64,000 nt of DNA from Cardiobacteriaceae bacterium TAE3-ERU3 (GCA_019218315.1 JAHUUI010000001.1:169722-233721); one strand, 5' to 3'. Shown: positions 38,034 through 48,366, numbered from the stretch's first letter. Translations and numbers: made by a program. Notes: generated by a model from the letters alone, not told the origin.

Positions 38034-38420
38034 TTACTCAGCGTCTTGATGATCAGGCAGTGGGCGATCGACCAGTTCAACATACGCCATAGGCGCATTG
38101 TCACCAGCACGGAAACCGCACTTAAGGATACGTATGTAGCCACCTGGACGCTCTTTATAACGTGGTGCCAACTCGGCGAACAGCTTTTGTACCGCAGCGC
38201 GATCACGCAGGCGAGCAAAAGCCAAACGGCGTGCTGCAACAGTGTCATTGTTCTTAGCGTGAGTAATGATTGGTTCGATTACTCGGCGGAGGTCTTTTGC
38301 TTTAGGCAAAGTGGTTTTGATCAGCTCGTGCTCGATCAGTGAAACCGTCATGTTTTGAAACATGGCTTTGCGGTGTGAGCTAGTCCGGTTCAGTTTACGA
38401 CCGGAAAGTTTGTGTCTCAT
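38034..38420 (-). CDS. rplQ: 50S ribosomal protein L17
   Basis: Large-subunit protein near the exit tunnel, 128 aa (E. coli 127). [24 protein letters not shown] is the family start and [14 protein letters not shown] the end. Last gene of the alpha operon, 30 bp after rpoA and directly before a strong terminator. Confidence 0.98.
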   Translation of the reverse strand: MRHKLSGRKLNRTSSHRKAMFQNMTVSLIEHELIKTTLPKAKDLRRVIEPIITHAKNNDTVAARRLAFARLRDRAAVQKLFAELAPRYKERPGGYIRILKCGFRAGDNAPMAYVELVDRPLPDHQDAE

Positions 38421-38450
38421 GGTTATGCTCCCAATTCGTGCCTGACCGGT

Positions 38451-39413
38451 TTATTGATCTACCGGCCAGTTTTCAATGTCCATTCCCAATTCCAAGCCAT
38501 GGCTGGCCAGAACTTCTTTAATCTCGTTCAGCGATTTCTTGCCGAGATTTGGTGTTTTAAGCAGTTCAACTTCACTGCGGCGAACCAAATCGCCAATATT
38601 GTTGATATTCTCAGCTTTGAGGCAGTTTGCACTACGCACTGTCAGCTCAAGATCATCAACTGGACGAAGCAAAACAGGGTCAACTTGAATTTCTTCAACT
38701 TCTTCCTCTTCAACTTCGGTCGACTCAAGGTCAACGAAGAATGCTAACTGCTGATGCAAGATTGTTGCTGCATCACGAATAGCTTGCTCTGGATCGAGTG
38801 CACCGTTGGATTCAATATCAATAATCAATTTATCCAAGTCCGTACGCTGCTCAACACGCGCTGCTTCAACACGGTAAGCAATACGCTTGACCGGAGAAAA
38901 GCTTGCATCAAGTCGCAGAACGTTCGGTGAGGTGCCTTCCGCTTCTTCTTCCGGATTGACAACCCGGTAGCCACGCCCCTTTTCAACAACAACCGTCATT
39001 TTAAGTGGTTGATCTTTAGTCAGGTGTGCAATGACATGCTCAGGATTACAAATCTCTATATTCGAGGGCGCCTGAAAATCTTTGGCCTTCACTTCACCGG
39101 CTTTATCGACCGATAAATGCATTTCAGCACGTTCGCCTTCATGCATGATCATCGACAATCCTTTCAGATTGAGCATGACATCAATTACATCTTCACGAAC
39201 ACCTTCGATGCCTGAATATTCATGCAGCACACCCTCAATTTCACATTCCGTTGCTGCTGCACCTTCAATTGAAGAGAGCAGAACACGACGCAATGCTGTA
39301 CCAAGTGTGTAACCGAATCCACGCTCGAGTGGTTCAAGAGTGACACGCGCCGTATTTGGCGCGATGTCCTTGATTTGCACAATGCGTGGCGTTAAAAGTT
39401 CTGTTAATGCCAT
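38451..39413 (-). CDS. rpoA: DNA-directed RNA polymerase alpha subunit
   Basis: Platform for polymerase assembly and target of UP elements and activators, 320 aa (E. coli 329). The N-terminal dimerisation domain holds [26 protein letters not shown]; the C-terminal domain holds [19 protein letters not shown] and the helix-hairpin-helix [16 protein letters not shown]. An acidic linker ([16 protein letters not shown]) joins them. It lies between rpsD and rplQ as in E. coli. Confidence 0.98.
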   Translation of the reverse strand: MALTELLTPRIVQIKDIAPNTARVTLEPLERGFGYTLGTALRRVLLSSIEGAAATECEIEGVLHEYSGIEGVREDVIDVMLNLKGLSMIMHEGERAEMHLSVDKAGEVKAKDFQAPSNIEICNPEHVIAHLTKDQPLKMTVVVEKGRGYRVVNPEEEAEGTSPNVLRLDASFSPVKRIAYRVEAARVEQRTDLDKLIIDIESNGALDPEQAIRDAATILHQQLAFFVDLESTEVEEEEVEEIQVDPVLLRPVDDLELTVRSANCLKAENINNIGDLVRRSEVELLKTPNLGKKSLNEIKEVLASHGLELGMDIENWPVDQ

Positions 39414-39453
39414 AGAATAACGCCTCTCGTATATCGTTTATCGCCGTCAAACT

Positions 39454-40074
39454 TTACTTAGAGTAAAGTTCGACTACCAGTGATTCGTTGATGTCTGCTG
39501 ACAGATCAATACGCTCTGGAATGCGCTTGAACTGACCGCTCATTTTAGCGGTATCTACTTCAACCCAATCAACAAAACCACGCTGAGCGGCTATTTCCAA
39601 AGCACTTTGAATACGAACCTGCTTGCGTGATTTCTCACGAACAGAAACGACATCATCAGCCTTTACTTGGTAAGAAGCGATGGTTACACGCTTGCCATTG
39701 ACTTCGATTGCACCGTGAGATACCAACTGACGCGCTTCAGCACGAGTAGCACCGTAGCCCATACGGTAAACAACGTTATCGAGACGCTGCTCGAGCAGCT
39801 GTAACAGGTTTTCACCAGTTGAGCCTTTCTTCTGTGCAGCTTTTTTGTAGTAGTTGCGGAACTGACGCTCAAGCACACCGTAGATGCGCTTTAGCTTCTG
39901 CTTCTCACGCAGCTGACCACCGTAGTCAGACAAACGACCACGACGAGCGCCGTGCTGGCCAGGAGCCGCATTGAGGTTACACTTTGACTCTAATGGGCGC
40001 ACACCTGATTTCAGTTCGAGGTCTACACCTTCACGACGTGCCAAGCGGCACTTAGGTCCAATATATCTTGCCAT
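39454..40074 (-). CDS. rpsD: 30S ribosomal protein S4
   Basis: Primary 16S rRNA-binding protein and, in E. coli, repressor of the alpha operon. The protein is 206 aa, the same as in E. coli. [16 protein letters not shown] opens it, [16 protein letters not shown] follows, and the S4 RNA-binding domain ([28 protein letters not shown]) is near residues 95-125. It is the third gene of the alpha operon. Whether S4 still represses translation here is doubtful because the leader is short. Confidence 0.98.
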   Translation of the reverse strand: MARYIGPKCRLARREGVDLELKSGVRPLESKCNLNAAPGQHGARRGRLSDYGGQLREKQKLKRIYGVLERQFRNYYKKAAQKKGSTGENLLQLLEQRLDNVVYRMGYGATRAEARQLVSHGAIEVNGKRVTIASYQVKADDVVSVREKSRKQVRIQSALEIAAQRGFVDWVEVDTAKMSGQFKRIPERIDLSADINESLVVELYSK

Positions 40075-40097
40075 AAATTATTTCTCCCAATACTCTC

Positions 40098-40496
40098 TTA
40101 AACGCGACGCTTTTTCGGCGGACGGCAGCCGTTGTGTGGAATAGGTGTCACGTCGGTAATGGAATGAATATTGAAGCCGCTTGCATTCAGTGCACGCACG
40201 GCTGATTCACGCCCCGGTCCAGGTCCTTTGATGTTGACATCAAGATTTTGCACACCGTATTCTTTGGCGGCATTTCCTGCACGCTCTGCAGCAACCTGTG
40301 CTGCGAAAGGTGTTGATTTTCTTGAGCCACGGAATCCTGAACCACCGGCAGTTGCCCAAGAAAGCGTGTTACCCTGACCATCAGTAATGGTCACGATTGT
40401 GTTGTTAAATGACGCGTGGACGTGCGCAACGGCGTCCACCACAACACGCTTTGCTTTTTTTCTAACGTTTTTTTGTTTACCAGTAGCCTTAGCCAT
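40098..40496 (-). CDS. rpsK: 30S ribosomal protein S11
   Basis: Platform protein near the E site, 132 aa (E. coli 129). Signature pieces are [40 protein letters not shown] and the C-terminal [18 protein letters not shown]. It stands between rpsM and rpsD in the alpha operon, 15 bp after rpsM. The N-terminus is rich in Lys ([15 protein letters not shown]), as usual. Confidence 0.98.
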   Translation of the reverse strand: MAKATGKQKNVRKKAKRVVVDAVAHVHASFNNTIVTITDGQGNTLSWATAGGSGFRGSRKSTPFAAQVAAERAGNAAKEYGVQNLDVNIKGPGPGRESAVRALNASGFNIHSITDVTPIPHNGCRPPKKRRV

Positions 40497-40511
40497 AGTT
40501 CTCTCTCTTAA

Positions 40512-40868
40512 TTAGCGTTTGATTGGACGGGTAGGACCTTTGCGTGTACGCGCGTTGGTCTTAGTCCGCTGACCGCGTACCGGCAATGAGCGACGGTGAC
40601 GCAGACCACGGTAGCAACCGAGATCCATCAGACGTTTAATGTTCATGGAAACCTGACGACGCAGATCCCCTTCCACCTGATACTCAGCAACTGCTTGACG
40701 CAAAGCGTCAACTTCAGCATCACTAAGATCACGAATTTTTTTGGTTGGTTCGACGCCAGACGCAGCGCAAATATCGCGTGCGCGGTTAGGGCCGATGCCA
40801 TAAATAGAGGTCAATGCCACAACAGTGTGCTTTTGTGTCGGGACATTAATACCAGCAATACGAGCCAT
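40512..40868 (-). CDS. rpsM: 30S ribosomal protein S13
   Basis: Head protein contacting the P-site tRNA and forming bridges to the large subunit, 118 aa as in E. coli. [26 protein letters not shown] and the C-terminal [21 protein letters not shown] are the signatures. First gene of the alpha operon, preceded by AGGAG (in TTTAGGAGTAAACGAC) and by its own promoter about 30 bp upstream. Confidence 0.98.
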   Translation of the reverse strand: MARIAGINVPTQKHTVVALTSIYGIGPNRARDICAASGVEPTKKIRDLSDAEVDALRQAVAEYQVEGDLRRQVSMNIKRLMDLGCYRGLRHRRSLPVRGQRTKTNARTRKGPTRPIKR

Positions 40869-40897
40869 GTCGTTTACTCCTAAAACAAAGGTGCAGG

Positions 40898-40926
40898 ATT
40901 CTAGCGAGCTAAGCGCAAAAAGTCAA
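40898..40926 (-). promoter_or_regulatory. Alpha operon promoter
   Basis: Minus-strand TTGACT (40921-40926), 17-bp spacer, TAGAAT (40898-40903). Transcription would start near 40891, only about 23 nt before the rpsM ATG. It lies between rpmJ and rpsM, where the E. coli alpha promoter also is. Confidence 0.7.
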
Positions 40927-40965
40927 TGACTATCGCAGTTTAGCTTGCTGAATCAATTGCACAGA

Positions 40966-41079
40966 TTAGCCCTGACGCTGCTTGTGACGCGCGTCAGTAC
41001 AGATTACCCGAACACTACCATTGCGACGAATGATGCGGCAATGACGGCACATTTTTTTAACAGATGCACTTACTTTCAT
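40966..41079 (-). CDS. rpmJ: 50S ribosomal protein L36 (zinc-binding form)
   Basis: Smallest large-subunit protein, 37 aa, reading [19 protein letters not shown] and ending ARHKQRQG. The zinc ribbon ligands are intact: Cys11, Cys14, Cys27 and His32. It lies 22 bp after secY, as in the E. coli spc operon, and is followed by the alpha promoter. The ATG has GGAG (in TTAGGAGTTATAAAG) upstream. Confidence 0.97.
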   Translation of the reverse strand: MKVSASVKKMCRHCRIIRRNGSVRVICTDARHKQRQG

Positions 41080-41101
41080 CTTTATAACTCCTAATTTTGG
41101 C

Positions 41102-42427
41102 TTAGCGGCGGTATTGCCCGCCACCGAAGCCTGATAAATTGGCTTTCTTCATCAGTGATTCGTACTGTTTGGACATCACGTGTGACTGAACTTGAGACAT
41201 AAAATCCATAGCAACCACAACTGCGATCAACAATGACGTACCGCCGAACAAGAACAATATTTGCCCTTGAGCCGAACCGAGGTTCATAATCGACGGAATA
41301 ATACAGACAAATGCTACATAGAACGCACCGACCAAGGTCAAGCGCTCTTGCACCATATCCAAATAGTCTGCTGTCTGACGCCCAGGTCGGAAGCCTTGAA
41401 TAAACGCATTGGATTTTTTCAGATTGTCAGCCAATTCACGATTTTCAAACATCATTGCAGTATAGAAAAACGAGAACAAAACGATCAACAAACTGAATGT
41501 TGCGATATACAACCAGTTACCGGGCTGGAAAGCGCCAGTTACGTCTGCGATATAGCGACCAACAGTTCCTTCGAAGCCTGACAGCAACGAGAATGCAGAA
41601 ACCAATAGCGTAATAATTGCCGATGCAAAAATAGCCGGAATAACGCCCGCCATATTGATCTTGAGTGGCAGATGTGACCGCTGCCCCATGGCTTGCTGAT
41701 TCATGCCCTGGCGTTTTGCATAATGAATTGCAATACGACGCTGAGCACGCTCAACAACCACAATCAGAGCAAAGAGGGCTACAATCACACCGATGATCAA
41801 GAAAAACTGACCATACTGATCATTTTCCTTGGTCTGAGCGATCAAACCACCTATGCCAGCAGGCATATTTACTGCGATACCAGCAAAAATCAGCATTGAA
41901 ATGCCGTTGCCAATACCGCGCTCAGTTATCTGCTCACCCAGCCACATCAAAAAGAGTGCCCCTGCAGCCAAAGCAATCGTACCCGTAAGTAGAAAGCCTG
42001 GACCTGTTGTCAGCGACATCCCTTGAGCCATGACGGTTTTTGATATCGCGAAGCCTTGTATTAGCGCCAAAGCCAGAGTCAGATAGCGGGTATAGAAGGT
42101 GATCTTCTTCTGCCCACTACTACCCTGTTGGCGCAGTTCTTTCAGCGGCCCATACATATGGGACAACAACTGCATCACAATCGAGGCTGAAATATAAGGT
42201 GCGACACCAAGTGCCAGTAGGGAAGCATTACTTAAAGCACCACCAGAGAACATATTGAACAACTGAAAGATTGAACCCTCGCCTTGCTCAAACATTCTTC
42301 TAACTTCCGCTAGGTCAACACCCGGCACTGGAATATGTGCACCCACACGGTAAATGACCAATGCGAGAACCAAATACCACAGGCGAGATGTCAGTTCCTT
42401 ATACGGATTTGCCGTTGGCTTTGCCAT
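41102..42427 (-). CDS. secY: Preprotein translocase subunit SecY
   Basis: Channel subunit of the Sec translocon in the inner membrane, 441 aa (E. coli 443), with ten membrane helices. The plug and first helices are in [30 protein letters not shown]; the cytosolic loop with the conserved Arg of the C5 region is near [16 protein letters not shown] 42427 is preferred to the adjacent ATG 42430 because the GGGGAG site would be only one base from the latter. It follows rplO in the spc operon. Confidence 0.97.
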   Translation of the reverse strand: MAKPTANPYKELTSRLWYLVLALVIYRVGAHIPVPGVDLAEVRRMFEQGEGSIFQLFNMFSGGALSNASLLALGVAPYISASIVMQLLSHMYGPLKELRQQGSSGQKKITFYTRYLTLALALIQGFAISKTVMAQGMSLTTGPGFLLTGTIALAAGALFLMWLGEQITERGIGNGISMLIFAGIAVNMPAGIGGLIAQTKENDQYGQFFLIIGVIVALFALIVVVERAQRRIAIHYAKRQGMNQQAMGQRSHLPLKINMAGVIPAIFASAIITLLVSAFSLLSGFEGTVGRYIADVTGAFQPGNWLYIATFSLLIVLFSFFYTAMMFENRELADNLKKSNAFIQGFRPGRQTADYLDMVQERLTLVGAFYVAFVCIIPSIMNLGSAQGQILFLFGGTSLLIAVVVAMDFMSQVQSHVMSKQYESLMKKANLSGFGGGQYRR

Positions 42428-42466
42428 CATGCTCCCCTTATTACTGTTACGCTATTTACTATCAGC

Positions 42467-42904
42467 TTACGCTTCGATTGAGCCACCTGCGGCCTCAATT
42501 GCTTCGCGTGCACCTTTAGAAACGCTGATACCTTGAAGTTTTACAGCAGCAGTGACGTCACCGCTAAGGAAAACTTTCGCACTCAATGCTGAGACAGGTA
42601 CGATGCCAAGCTGCTTGAGCAGAGCCAAATCAACCACCTGCGCATCAGCGAGCTTATTCAACTGAGCTGTGCGGATTTGAGCAGTATCACCTTTGGTGCG
42701 GCTACGGAAGCCACGCTTAGGCAAACGACGCTGCAAAGGCATCTGACCGCCTTCGAAACCAACCTTGTGATAGCCGCCTGAACGTGCTTTTTGGCCTTTG
42801 TGACCTTTACCACTGGTTTTACCCAAGCCTGAGCCAATACCACGACCCAAACGCTTAGGCGCAGAGCGCGAACCAGCTGCAGGTTTTAAATTATTTAAAC
42901 GCAT
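42467..42904 (-). CDS. rplO: 50S ribosomal protein L15
   Basis: Late-assembly large-subunit protein, 145 aa (E. coli 144). The Gly/Lys-rich N-terminus ([20 protein letters not shown]) and [18 protein letters not shown] are family signatures. It lies between rpmD and secY; the start is 2 bp after the rpmD stop. Confidence 0.98.
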   Translation of the reverse strand: MRLNNLKPAAGSRSAPKRLGRGIGSGLGKTSGKGHKGQKARSGGYHKVGFEGGQMPLQRRLPKRGFRSRTKGDTAQIRTAQLNKLADAQVVDLALLKQLGIVPVSALSAKVFLSGDVTAAVKLQGISVSKGAREAIEAAGGSIEA

Positions 42905-42906
42905 TA

Positions 42907-43092
42907 TTACACCTCTTCAACTTTGAGGAGATAGGACACTTTATTAATCATGCCGCGATTCTCCGGTGTATCTTTGACAACACGCGACTGGTGCATACGG
43001 CGCAAGCCCAAACCATTCACACATTGCTTGTGGCTTTCGAGACGACCATGCTTGCTCTTAACCAAAGTAACTTTTAATTCTTTAGTGGACAT
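42907..43092 (-). CDS. rpmD: 50S ribosomal protein L30
   Basis: Small large-subunit protein, 61 aa (E. coli 59): [20 protein letters not shown] then [20 protein letters not shown] 43092 is chosen over the reading from 43098 because GAGGT lies eight bases before it. It overlaps the end of rpsE by 11 bp, which suggests coupled translation. Confidence 0.96.
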   Translation of the reverse strand: MSTKELKVTLVKSKHGRLESHKQCVNGLGLRRMHQSRVVKDTPENRGMINKVSYLLKVEEV

Positions 43093-43597
43093 TAGCAACT
43101 ACCTCTTCGACCGATTTACCGCGCTTGGCAGCAACATATTGCGGGCTGTTCATCGCTTTCAGACCATTGATGGTTGCGCGAATGACGTTACCGGCGTTAC
43201 GTGTACCCATACACTTGGCCAATACATCCTTGACGCCCAGCACTTCAAATACTGCACGCATCGCACCGCCGGCAATAATACCGGTACCTTCAGATGCAGG
43301 CTGCATGTAAACTTTAGCTGCGCCGTGCTTACCAATGATTGGGTGCTGCAAGGTATCCTGGTTCAGATCAATACGAACCAGAGTCTTCTTAGCTTGATCC
43401 ATCGCTTTTTGGATTGCTACAGGGACTTCTTTAGCCTTACCATAGCCATAACCAACGCGGCCTTTGCCATCGCCAACCACTACCAATGCAGTGAATGCAA
43501 ACTGGCGACCACCTTTAACAACTTTGGTTACGCGATTAACCGCAACCAGCTTTTCTAAAAATTCGTTGTCTTGCTGACGTTCTCTTTGCTGTGCCAT
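43082..43597 (-). CDS. rpsE: 30S ribosomal protein S5
   Basis: Small-subunit protein important for decoding accuracy and mRNA helicase activity, 171 aa (E. coli 167). [40 protein letters not shown] and [18 protein letters not shown] are signatures. It sits between rplR and rpmD. Confidence 0.98.
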   Translation of the reverse strand: MAQQRERQQDNEFLEKLVAVNRVTKVVKGGRQFAFTALVVVGDGKGRVGYGYGKAKEVPVAIQKAMDQAKKTLVRIDLNQDTLQHPIIGKHGAAKVYMQPASEGTGIIAGGAMRAVFEVLGVKDVLAKCMGTRNAGNVIRATINGLKAMNSPQYVAAKRGKSVEEVVANVH

Positions 43598-43606
43598 AAC
43601 TACCTC

Positions 43607-43963
43607 TTAAAACTTCAAACCAGCTTCGCGCGCAGCATCAGCAAGCGCTTTGACTCGACCGTGGTAGCGGAAGCCACTGCGGTCAAATGCGATATCTTCA
43701 AGCCCAAGCTCTTTTGCTTTTTCAGCGATGGCTGTACCAACTTTAGCTGCAGCTTCGATGTTACCGGTAAATGAGAGACCATCACGGACACTTGCCTGTA
43801 CAGTAGAGGCTGTTGCCAAAACCTGATCACCAGTACCACTGATGATTTGGGCATACATGTGACGAGGTGTCTTGTTGACGACCAGACTTGCTTTGCCTTT
43901 GCCGCGGATATTAGCACGGGTCTTCTTGCCACGGCGGATACGATTAATTTTCTTTTGATTCAT
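43607..43963 (-). CDS. rplR: 50S ribosomal protein L18
   Basis: 5S rRNA-binding protein of the central protuberance, 118 aa (E. coli 117). [14 protein letters not shown] and the C-terminal [26 protein letters not shown] are typical. It lies between rplF and rpsE in the spc order, 9 bp after rplF. Confidence 0.98.
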   Translation of the reverse strand: MNQKKINRIRRGKKTRANIRGKGKASLVVNKTPRHMYAQIISGTGDQVLATASTVQASVRDGLSFTGNIEAAAKVGTAIAEKAKELGLEDIAFDRSGFRYHGRVKALADAAREAGLKF

Positions 43964-43972
43964 GATCTCACC

Positions 43973-44506
43973 TTACTTCTTCTTGGCTTCTTTCATGACC
44001 ACGCGCTCATCAGCGTAGCGTACACCTTTACCTTTGTAAGGCTCTGGCGGACGATATGCACGGATTTTGGCAGCCACTTCACCGACCAACTGCTTGTCAC
44101 TGCCTTTAATGTGCAGTTCAGTTTGGCTCGGTGCTTCAATTGTGATCCCTTGAGGAATCGCGAACTCGACCGGGTGTGAGAAACCAAGTGATAAGTTAAG
44201 CTTCTGACCTTGCACCTGCGCGCGATAACCGACGCCTACCAGTTGCAATTTTTTGACAAAACCTTCGCTGACGCCAATAACCATATTATTGACCAGTGAA
44301 CGCATAGTGCCACACATAGCCCAGTGATCACCGCTTTCCTTGACCGGCTTAACGCGAATTTCACCGTCAGCTTCTTCAACTGTGGTATATGGATGCAAAT
44401 CCATAGTCAATTCGCCTTTGCTACCCTTAACGTTGATGTTTCCACCATTAATAGAAACGTTAACGCCAGAAGGGATGGTGACAGGTTGTTTACCAATTCG
44501 TGACAT
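43973..44506 (-). CDS. rplF: 50S ribosomal protein L6
   Basis: Large-subunit protein near the sarcin-ricin loop, 177 aa as in E. coli. [21 protein letters not shown]-like [11 protein letters not shown] and the C-terminal [16 protein letters not shown] are signatures. It lies 9 bp after rpsH, preceded by a strong AAGGGGGGAATAT site. Confidence 0.98.
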   Translation of the reverse strand: MSRIGKQPVTIPSGVNVSINGGNINVKGSKGELTMDLHPYTTVEEADGEIRVKPVKESGDHWAMCGTMRSLVNNMVIGVSEGFVKKLQLVGVGYRAQVQGQKLNLSLGFSHPVEFAIPQGITIEAPSQTELHIKGSDKQLVGEVAAKIRAYRPPEPYKGKGVRYADERVVMKEAKKK

Positions 44507-44515
44507 ATTCCCCCC

Positions 44516-44905
44516 TTATGCGACTACGCAAAGAACTTCGCCGCCAACACCAAGCTCGCGTGCTTTGTGATCACTCATCACGCCACGGGAAGTTGAGATA
44601 ACAGCAATACCCAAGCCGCCTTGGACTCGTGGTAATTCGTTTTTGCCTTTAAAGATACGCAGGCCTGGACGGCTCACACGCTTGATCATCTCAATAACAG
44701 GACGACCCTGATAATATTTGAGATGGATAGTCAGTTCAGGCTTAACATCACCTTGAACTTCATAAGACTGGATATACCCTTCTTCTTTAAGCACTTTAGC
44801 AATTGCTTCTTTGTGCTTAGAGGCAGGCATAGTCACCAGCGAACGACCGATACGCTGCGCATTACGCACGCGAGTCAGCATATCTGCAACTGGATCAGAT
44901 AACAT
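44516..44905 (-). CDS. rpsH: 30S ribosomal protein S8
   Basis: Primary 16S rRNA-binding protein and, in E. coli, the translational repressor of the spc operon, 129 aa (E. coli 130). [17 protein letters not shown] and the C-terminal [23 protein letters not shown] are signatures. Here it is separated from rpsN by nearly 300 bp holding a terminator, a promoter and a structured leader, so it begins a transcription unit of its own. That placement is unlike E. coli, where it directly follows rpsN. Confidence 0.97.
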   Translation of the reverse strand: MLSDPVADMLTRVRNAQRIGRSLVTMPASKHKEAIAKVLKEEGYIQSYEVQGDVKPELTIHLKYYQGRPVIEMIKRVSRPGLRIFKGKNELPRVQGGLGIAVISTSRGVMSDHKARELGVGGEVLCVVA

Positions 44906-44931
44906 AGTTTTACCTCGATAGTCAGTATCAG

Positions 44932-44991
44932 ACCAAAATGGTCCTGGAACTTAAAAACCTGAAAACCATTGGTGGCAATAAAGCCAAATGG
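44932..44991 (-). promoter_or_regulatory. Structured leader of the rpsH transcription unit
   Basis: On the minus strand two hairpins lie in the leader. One, 44966-44991, pairs CCATT with AATGG and TGGC with GCCA, with two unpaired C and a UUUAUU loop. The other, 44932-44944, pairs GACCA with TGGTC around TTT. A bulged stem before the S8 gene could be an S8 autoregulatory target; this is inference and no match to the known S8 site was established. Confidence 0.35.
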
Positions 44992-45069
44992 GTGATTTTT
45001 CAACCAAATTCAGGGAATAAAAATGATGCAAAGCAGCCAAATTCAGCCAACCTCGCAGCAGGGCGAAGT

Positions 45070-45097
45070 ATTCTACCGAAATTTTAGGCAAAGTCAA
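45070..45097 (-). promoter_or_regulatory. Promoter inside the spc cluster, upstream of rpsH
   Basis: Minus-strand TTGACT (45092-45097), 16-bp spacer, TAGAAT (45070-45075). It is nearly the same as the alpha operon promoter (TTGACT, TAGAAT). The transcript would start near 45062, leaving a leader of about 155 nt before rpsH. Confidence 0.68.
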
Positions 45098-45105
45098 TGC
45101 AATTT

Positions 45106-45144
45106 AGCTGCTTAGCTTATGATCAAGTCACAAGCTAAGCAGCT
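45106..45144. repeat. Perfect 13-bp inverted repeat between rpsN and rpsH
   Basis: AGCTGCTTAGCTT (45106-45118) and AAGCTAAGCAGCT (45132-45144) with a 13-nt loop. It lies between the rpsN terminator and the rpsH promoter. No strong U-tract follows on the minus strand (AAATTG), so it may back up termination or bind a regulator. Confidence 0.7.
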
Positions 45145-45161
45145 TTGGTTTGGTAATACAA

Positions 45162-45188
45162 AAATCGAGCCGTACTGACGTACGGCTC
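45162..45188 (-). terminator. Intrinsic terminator after rpsN
   Basis: On the minus strand GAGCCGTAC-GTCA-GTACGGCTC is followed by GATTTTTGTATT, 15 bp beyond the rpsN stop. The 9-bp GC-rich stem and T-run should stop or attenuate transcription in the middle of the usual spc operon. Confidence 0.8.
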
Positions 45189-45202
45189 CACTTAAGCAAA
45201 TA

Positions 45203-45511
45203 TTACCAACTTGCTTTTTTAATACCTGGCACTTCACCACGCATTGCCAGCTCACGCAATTTGATACGTGACAGACCGAACTTGCGGTAAACCGCATGTG
45301 GACGACCTGTGATACGGCAACGACGTTGTACGCGTGCAGGTGAAGCGTTACGCGGAAGTTTTTGCAGTTTTTCCTGCGCTTCCAAACGTTCTTCTTCTGA
45401 ATACTGATCAACCTTACGGATGATCTCTTTCAATTCATGTCGCTTAGCGGCGTATTTTTGAACAGTCTTGATACGCTTCGCTTCGCGATTGATCATGCTT
45501 TTTTTAGCCAT
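45203..45511 (-). CDS. rpsN: 30S ribosomal protein S14 (long, zinc-free form)
   Basis: Small-subunit head protein, 102 aa (E. coli 101). It is the long C-minus type: [18 protein letters not shown] then [31 protein letters not shown], with only one Cys, so no zinc ribbon. It lies 2 bp after rplE. A terminator follows directly, which splits the spc gene order at this point. Confidence 0.97.
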   Translation of the reverse strand: MAKKSMINREAKRIKTVQKYAAKRHELKEIIRKVDQYSEEERLEAQEKLQKLPRNASPARVQRRCRITGRPHAVYRKFGLSRIKLRELAMRGEVPGIKKASW

Positions 45512-45513
45512 AA

Positions 45514-46053
45514 TTAACCTCTAAATGGGAAACCGAAGGCTTCGAGCAATGCTTTAGCACTGGCATCATCTTTGGCAGTTGTGGTGAACGTAATGTCCAT
45601 ACCGCGTACCGCGTCGATTTTCTCGTAGTCGATTTCCGGGAAAATGATGTGCTCTTTCACACCAAAGGTGTAGTTACCACGACCATCGAATGACTTCGGG
45701 CTAAGGCCGCGGAAGTCACGCGTACGTGGCAATGAAATATTGATCAGGCGATCAAGAAATTCATACATCTGCTCACGGCGCAAAGTGACTTTACAGCCGA
45801 TTGGCCAGCCGTCACGAATCTTAAAGCCCGCAATAGACTTCTTTGACTTGGTGACGAGTGGCTTTTGACCACTGATCAAAGCCAGGTCACGCACAGCGCT
45901 GTCCATGATTTTCTTGTCATTGACCGCTTCGCCCACACCCATGTTAATGGTGATTTTTTCGAGCTTCGGTACTTCCATGACGTTGCTCAGGCCCAGCTTT
46001 TCTTTCAGCTTGAGCGCGAGTTCGTCACGATACTGTTGTTGTAATCTTGCCAT
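45514..46053 (-). CDS. rplE: 50S ribosomal protein L5
   Basis: 5S rRNA-binding protein contacting the P-site tRNA, 179 aa as in E. coli. [43 protein letters not shown] and [20 protein letters not shown] are signatures. ATG 46053 has GAGGT five bases upstream and gives the family length; an upstream TTG is less likely. Confidence 0.97.
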   Translation of the reverse strand: MARLQQQYRDELALKLKEKLGLSNVMEVPKLEKITINMGVGEAVNDKKIMDSAVRDLALISGQKPLVTKSKKSIAGFKIRDGWPIGCKVTLRREQMYEFLDRLINISLPRTRDFRGLSPKSFDGRGNYTFGVKEHIIFPEIDYEKIDAVRGMDITFTTTAKDDASAKALLEAFGFPFRG

Positions 46054-46061
46054 GTCAGACC

Positions 46062-46376
46062 TCAATCTACGCGTTCGCCATTGGATTTGAACACGCGGAA
46101 CTTCTTGCCGTCTTCAATTTTGAAGCCGACACGATCACCTTTACCGGTAGCCGCGTTGAACAACATCACATTGGAAATGTGAACGGCAGCTTCTTTTTTA
46201 ATGATGCCACCTTCGATACCAGCCTGTGGGTTCGGCTTGACGTGCTTGGAAACTTGGTTGATGCCTTCAACAACAACGCGCTCGCCACGCACTTCTTTGA
46301 CCGTGCCACGCTGGCCTTTGTCTTCTTTTTTGCCGGCGATGACAATTACTTCATCGCCCTTTTTAATCCGCTTCAT
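46062..46376 (-). CDS. rplX: 50S ribosomal protein L24
   Basis: Assembly-initiating large-subunit protein, 104 aa as in E. coli. The KOW motif is [41 protein letters not shown] follows. It lies 9 bp after rplN with AGGAGG in between. Confidence 0.97.
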   Translation of the reverse strand: MKRIKKGDEVIVIAGKKEDKGQRGTVKEVRGERVVVEGINQVSKHVKPNPQAGIEGGIIKKEAAVHISNVMLFNAATGKGDRVGFKIEDGKKFRVFKSNGERVD

Positions 46377-46385
46377 TTTTCCTCC

Positions 46386-46754
46386 TTAAAGCACTTCAGG
46401 TGCGAGTGAGATGATCTTCATGAACTTCTCACCACGCAGCTCACGTGCAATGGGGCCAAACACGCGGGTACCGATTGGCTCAAGCTTTTGATTGAGCAAA
46501 ACCGCAGCGTTGCTGTCAAAGCGAAGTACAGAACCGTCACGACGACGAACACCCTTACGAGTACGTACGATCAGTGCGTTGTATACATCACCTTTCTTAA
46601 CACGACCACGCGGCATGGCTTCTTTAACTGAAACCTTGACCACATCACCGATACCGGCGTAACGACGGTGTGAACCGCCAAGAACTTTAATACACTGGAG
46701 CTCACGAGCACCACTGTTATCCGCCACTGAGAGGCGTGATTGCATTTGAATCAT
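46386..46754 (-). CDS. rplN: 50S ribosomal protein L14
   Basis: Large-subunit protein at bridge B8, 122 aa (E. coli 123). [41 protein letters not shown] and [25 protein letters not shown] are signatures. In E. coli it opens the spc operon; here no promoter was seen in the 11 bp before it, so it is probably read through from rpsQ. Confidence 0.98.
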   Translation of the reverse strand: MIQMQSRLSVADNSGARELQCIKVLGGSHRRYAGIGDVVKVSVKEAMPRGRVKKGDVYNALIVRTRKGVRRRDGSVLRFDSNAAVLLNQKLEPIGTRVFGPIARELRGEKFMKIISLAPEVL

Positions 46755-46765
46755 GGATAGCCTCC

Positions 46766-47029
46766 TTAACCTTCAGCGCGCTCTACGATTTCCACCAAAC
46801 GCCAGGTTTTGGTTTTGGAAATCGGGCGGCTCTGATTGATGCGCACGGTATCACCGATATTGCACTCGTTGTTTTCATCGTGTGCATGGCACTTCAAAGT
46901 GCGCTTAACATACTTACCGTAGACAGGGTGCTTTTCATAACGCACAACATGAACAGTGATTGATTTATCACCTTTGTTGCTCGCTACTGTGCCCTGCAAC
47001 ACGCGTTGAATAGATTTTTGTTCGCTCAT
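46766..47029 (-). CDS. rpsQ: 30S ribosomal protein S17
   Basis: Primary binding protein of the 5' domain of 16S rRNA, 87 aa (E. coli 84). [21 protein letters not shown] and [24 protein letters not shown] are signatures. ATG 47029 has AAGGTG five bases upstream; the in-frame GTG at 47035 overlaps that site. Confidence 0.97.
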   Translation of the reverse strand: MSEQKSIQRVLQGTVASNKGDKSITVHVVRYEKHPVYGKYVKRTLKCHAHDENNECNIGDTVRINQSRPISKTKTWRLVEIVERAEG

Positions 47030-47031
47030 AT

Positions 47032-47226
47032 TCACACCTTAACGTTGTGTTGTGCCAGCAGGGTCTTCACACGGGCAATATCACGACGCACTTGACGAAT
47101 CTGGTGCGTCTGCTCTAGCTGTCCACTGGCTTTTTGCATGGTTAATTTCATCTGAGCCTGACGCAGAGAAAGTAATTCCTCGCGAAGGCCGTCGACGTCT
47201 TTTTCACGTAATTCTTTCACACTCAT
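47032..47226 (-). CDS. rpmC: 50S ribosomal protein L29
   Basis: Two-helix protein at the tunnel exit, 64 aa (E. coli 63): [20 protein letters not shown] then [21 protein letters not shown] 47226 shares a base with the rplP stop (TGATG) and has AAGGTG five bases before it. Confidence 0.96.
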   Translation of the reverse strand: MSVKELREKDVDGLREELLSLRQAQMKLTMQKASGQLEQTHQIRQVRRDIARVKTLLAQHNVKV

Positions 47227-47639
47227 CACATCACCTTGCGGGTTTCAAACACTGTTTGGACCGGCAACTTGGCAGCTGCGAGGCGGAACGCTTCACGCGC
47301 CAGCTCTTCACTCACACCTTCCATTTCGTAAAGGACAGTGCCAGGTTGTACCTTGGCTACCCAATACTCAACGTTACCTTTACCTTTACCTTGACGCACT
47401 TCCAATGGCTTGTTGGTCACTGGTACATCAGGGAAGATACGGATCCACACTTTACCACCACGCTTGACGTGACGATTAATTGCACGACGTGCAGCTTCAA
47501 TTTGACGGGCTGTAATACGGCCACGAGTGGTCGCTTTCAAGCCATATTCGCCAAAACTGACGCTGTTACCAGCCTGTGCTAGACCGCGGTTACGGCCTTT
47601 ATGCTGTTTTCTGAACTTGGTTCTTTTTGGTTGTAACAT
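47226..47639 (-). CDS. rplP: 50S ribosomal protein L16
   Basis: Large-subunit protein near the A site, 137 aa (E. coli 136). [41 protein letters not shown] and [19 protein letters not shown] are signatures. It lies 9 bp after rpsC and overlaps rpmC by one base. Confidence 0.98.
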   Translation of the reverse strand: MLQPKRTKFRKQHKGRNRGLAQAGNSVSFGEYGLKATTRGRITARQIEAARRAINRHVKRGGKVWIRIFPDVPVTNKPLEVRQGKGKGNVEYWVAKVQPGTVLYEMEGVSEELAREAFRLAAAKLPVQTVFETRKVM

Positions 47640-47648
47640 GACTTCACC

Positions 47649-48356
47649 TTAATCCTTGCGGCGTCCGCGCGGTTTGCGGCGGCCACGTTTATCGTCTGGC
47701 GCTTCGCGAGCGGCATCAGCTTCGATACCTTCGAGGTTTTCACCCTTAAAGATCCATACCTTGACACCGATAACGCCATATGTTGTATGCGCTTCAGCGA
47801 GGCCATAATCAATATCAGCACGCAGAGTATGGAGTGGCACACGGCCTTCACGATACCATTCTGTACGGGCAATTTCTGCACCGTTCAGACGACCTGAAAT
47901 GCTGACCTTGATACCAGCGGCGCCAAGGCGCATGGTTGAAGCGACAGCACGTTTCATCGCGCGACGGAACATGACACGACGCTCTAATTGCTGAGCAATA
48001 TTCTCGGCAACCAAATACGCATCAAGTTCTGGACGACGAATCTCTTCAATATTGATTGAAGTAGGTACGCCCATCAACTTGCTGACTTCTTTCTTCAGCA
48101 CTTCAATGTCTTCGCCTTTTTTACCGATCACAATACCCGGACGAGCAGTGAAAATGGTAATTTGCGCACCATTGCGCGGGCGCTCGATTTGAATCTTGCT
48201 AACTGAAGCGTGAGCGAGTTTTTTACGGATGAACTCACGGACTTCGTGATCTTTTTCCAGGAAATCTGCATAGTCACGGCCTTCCGCGTACCACTTAGAA
48301 ACCCAGTCTTTAGAGATCCCAAGTCGAAAACCAATTGGATGTACTTTCTGACCCAT
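47649..48356 (-). CDS. rpsC: 30S ribosomal protein S3
   Basis: Head protein at the mRNA entry tunnel, 235 aa (E. coli 233). [18 protein letters not shown] opens it; the KH domain holds [19 protein letters not shown] (GKKG loop); the end is basic ([13 protein letters not shown]). It lies between rplV and rplP. Confidence 0.98.
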   Translation of the reverse strand: MGQKVHPIGFRLGISKDWVSKWYAEGRDYADFLEKDHEVREFIRKKLAHASVSKIQIERPRNGAQITIFTARPGIVIGKKGEDIEVLKKEVSKLMGVPTSINIEEIRRPELDAYLVAENIAQQLERRVMFRRAMKRAVASTMRLGAAGIKVSISGRLNGAEIARTEWYREGRVPLHTLRADIDYGLAEAHTTYGVIGVKVWIFKGENLEGIEADAAREAPDDKRGRRKPRGRRKD

Positions 48357-48366
48357 AGTATTCTCC

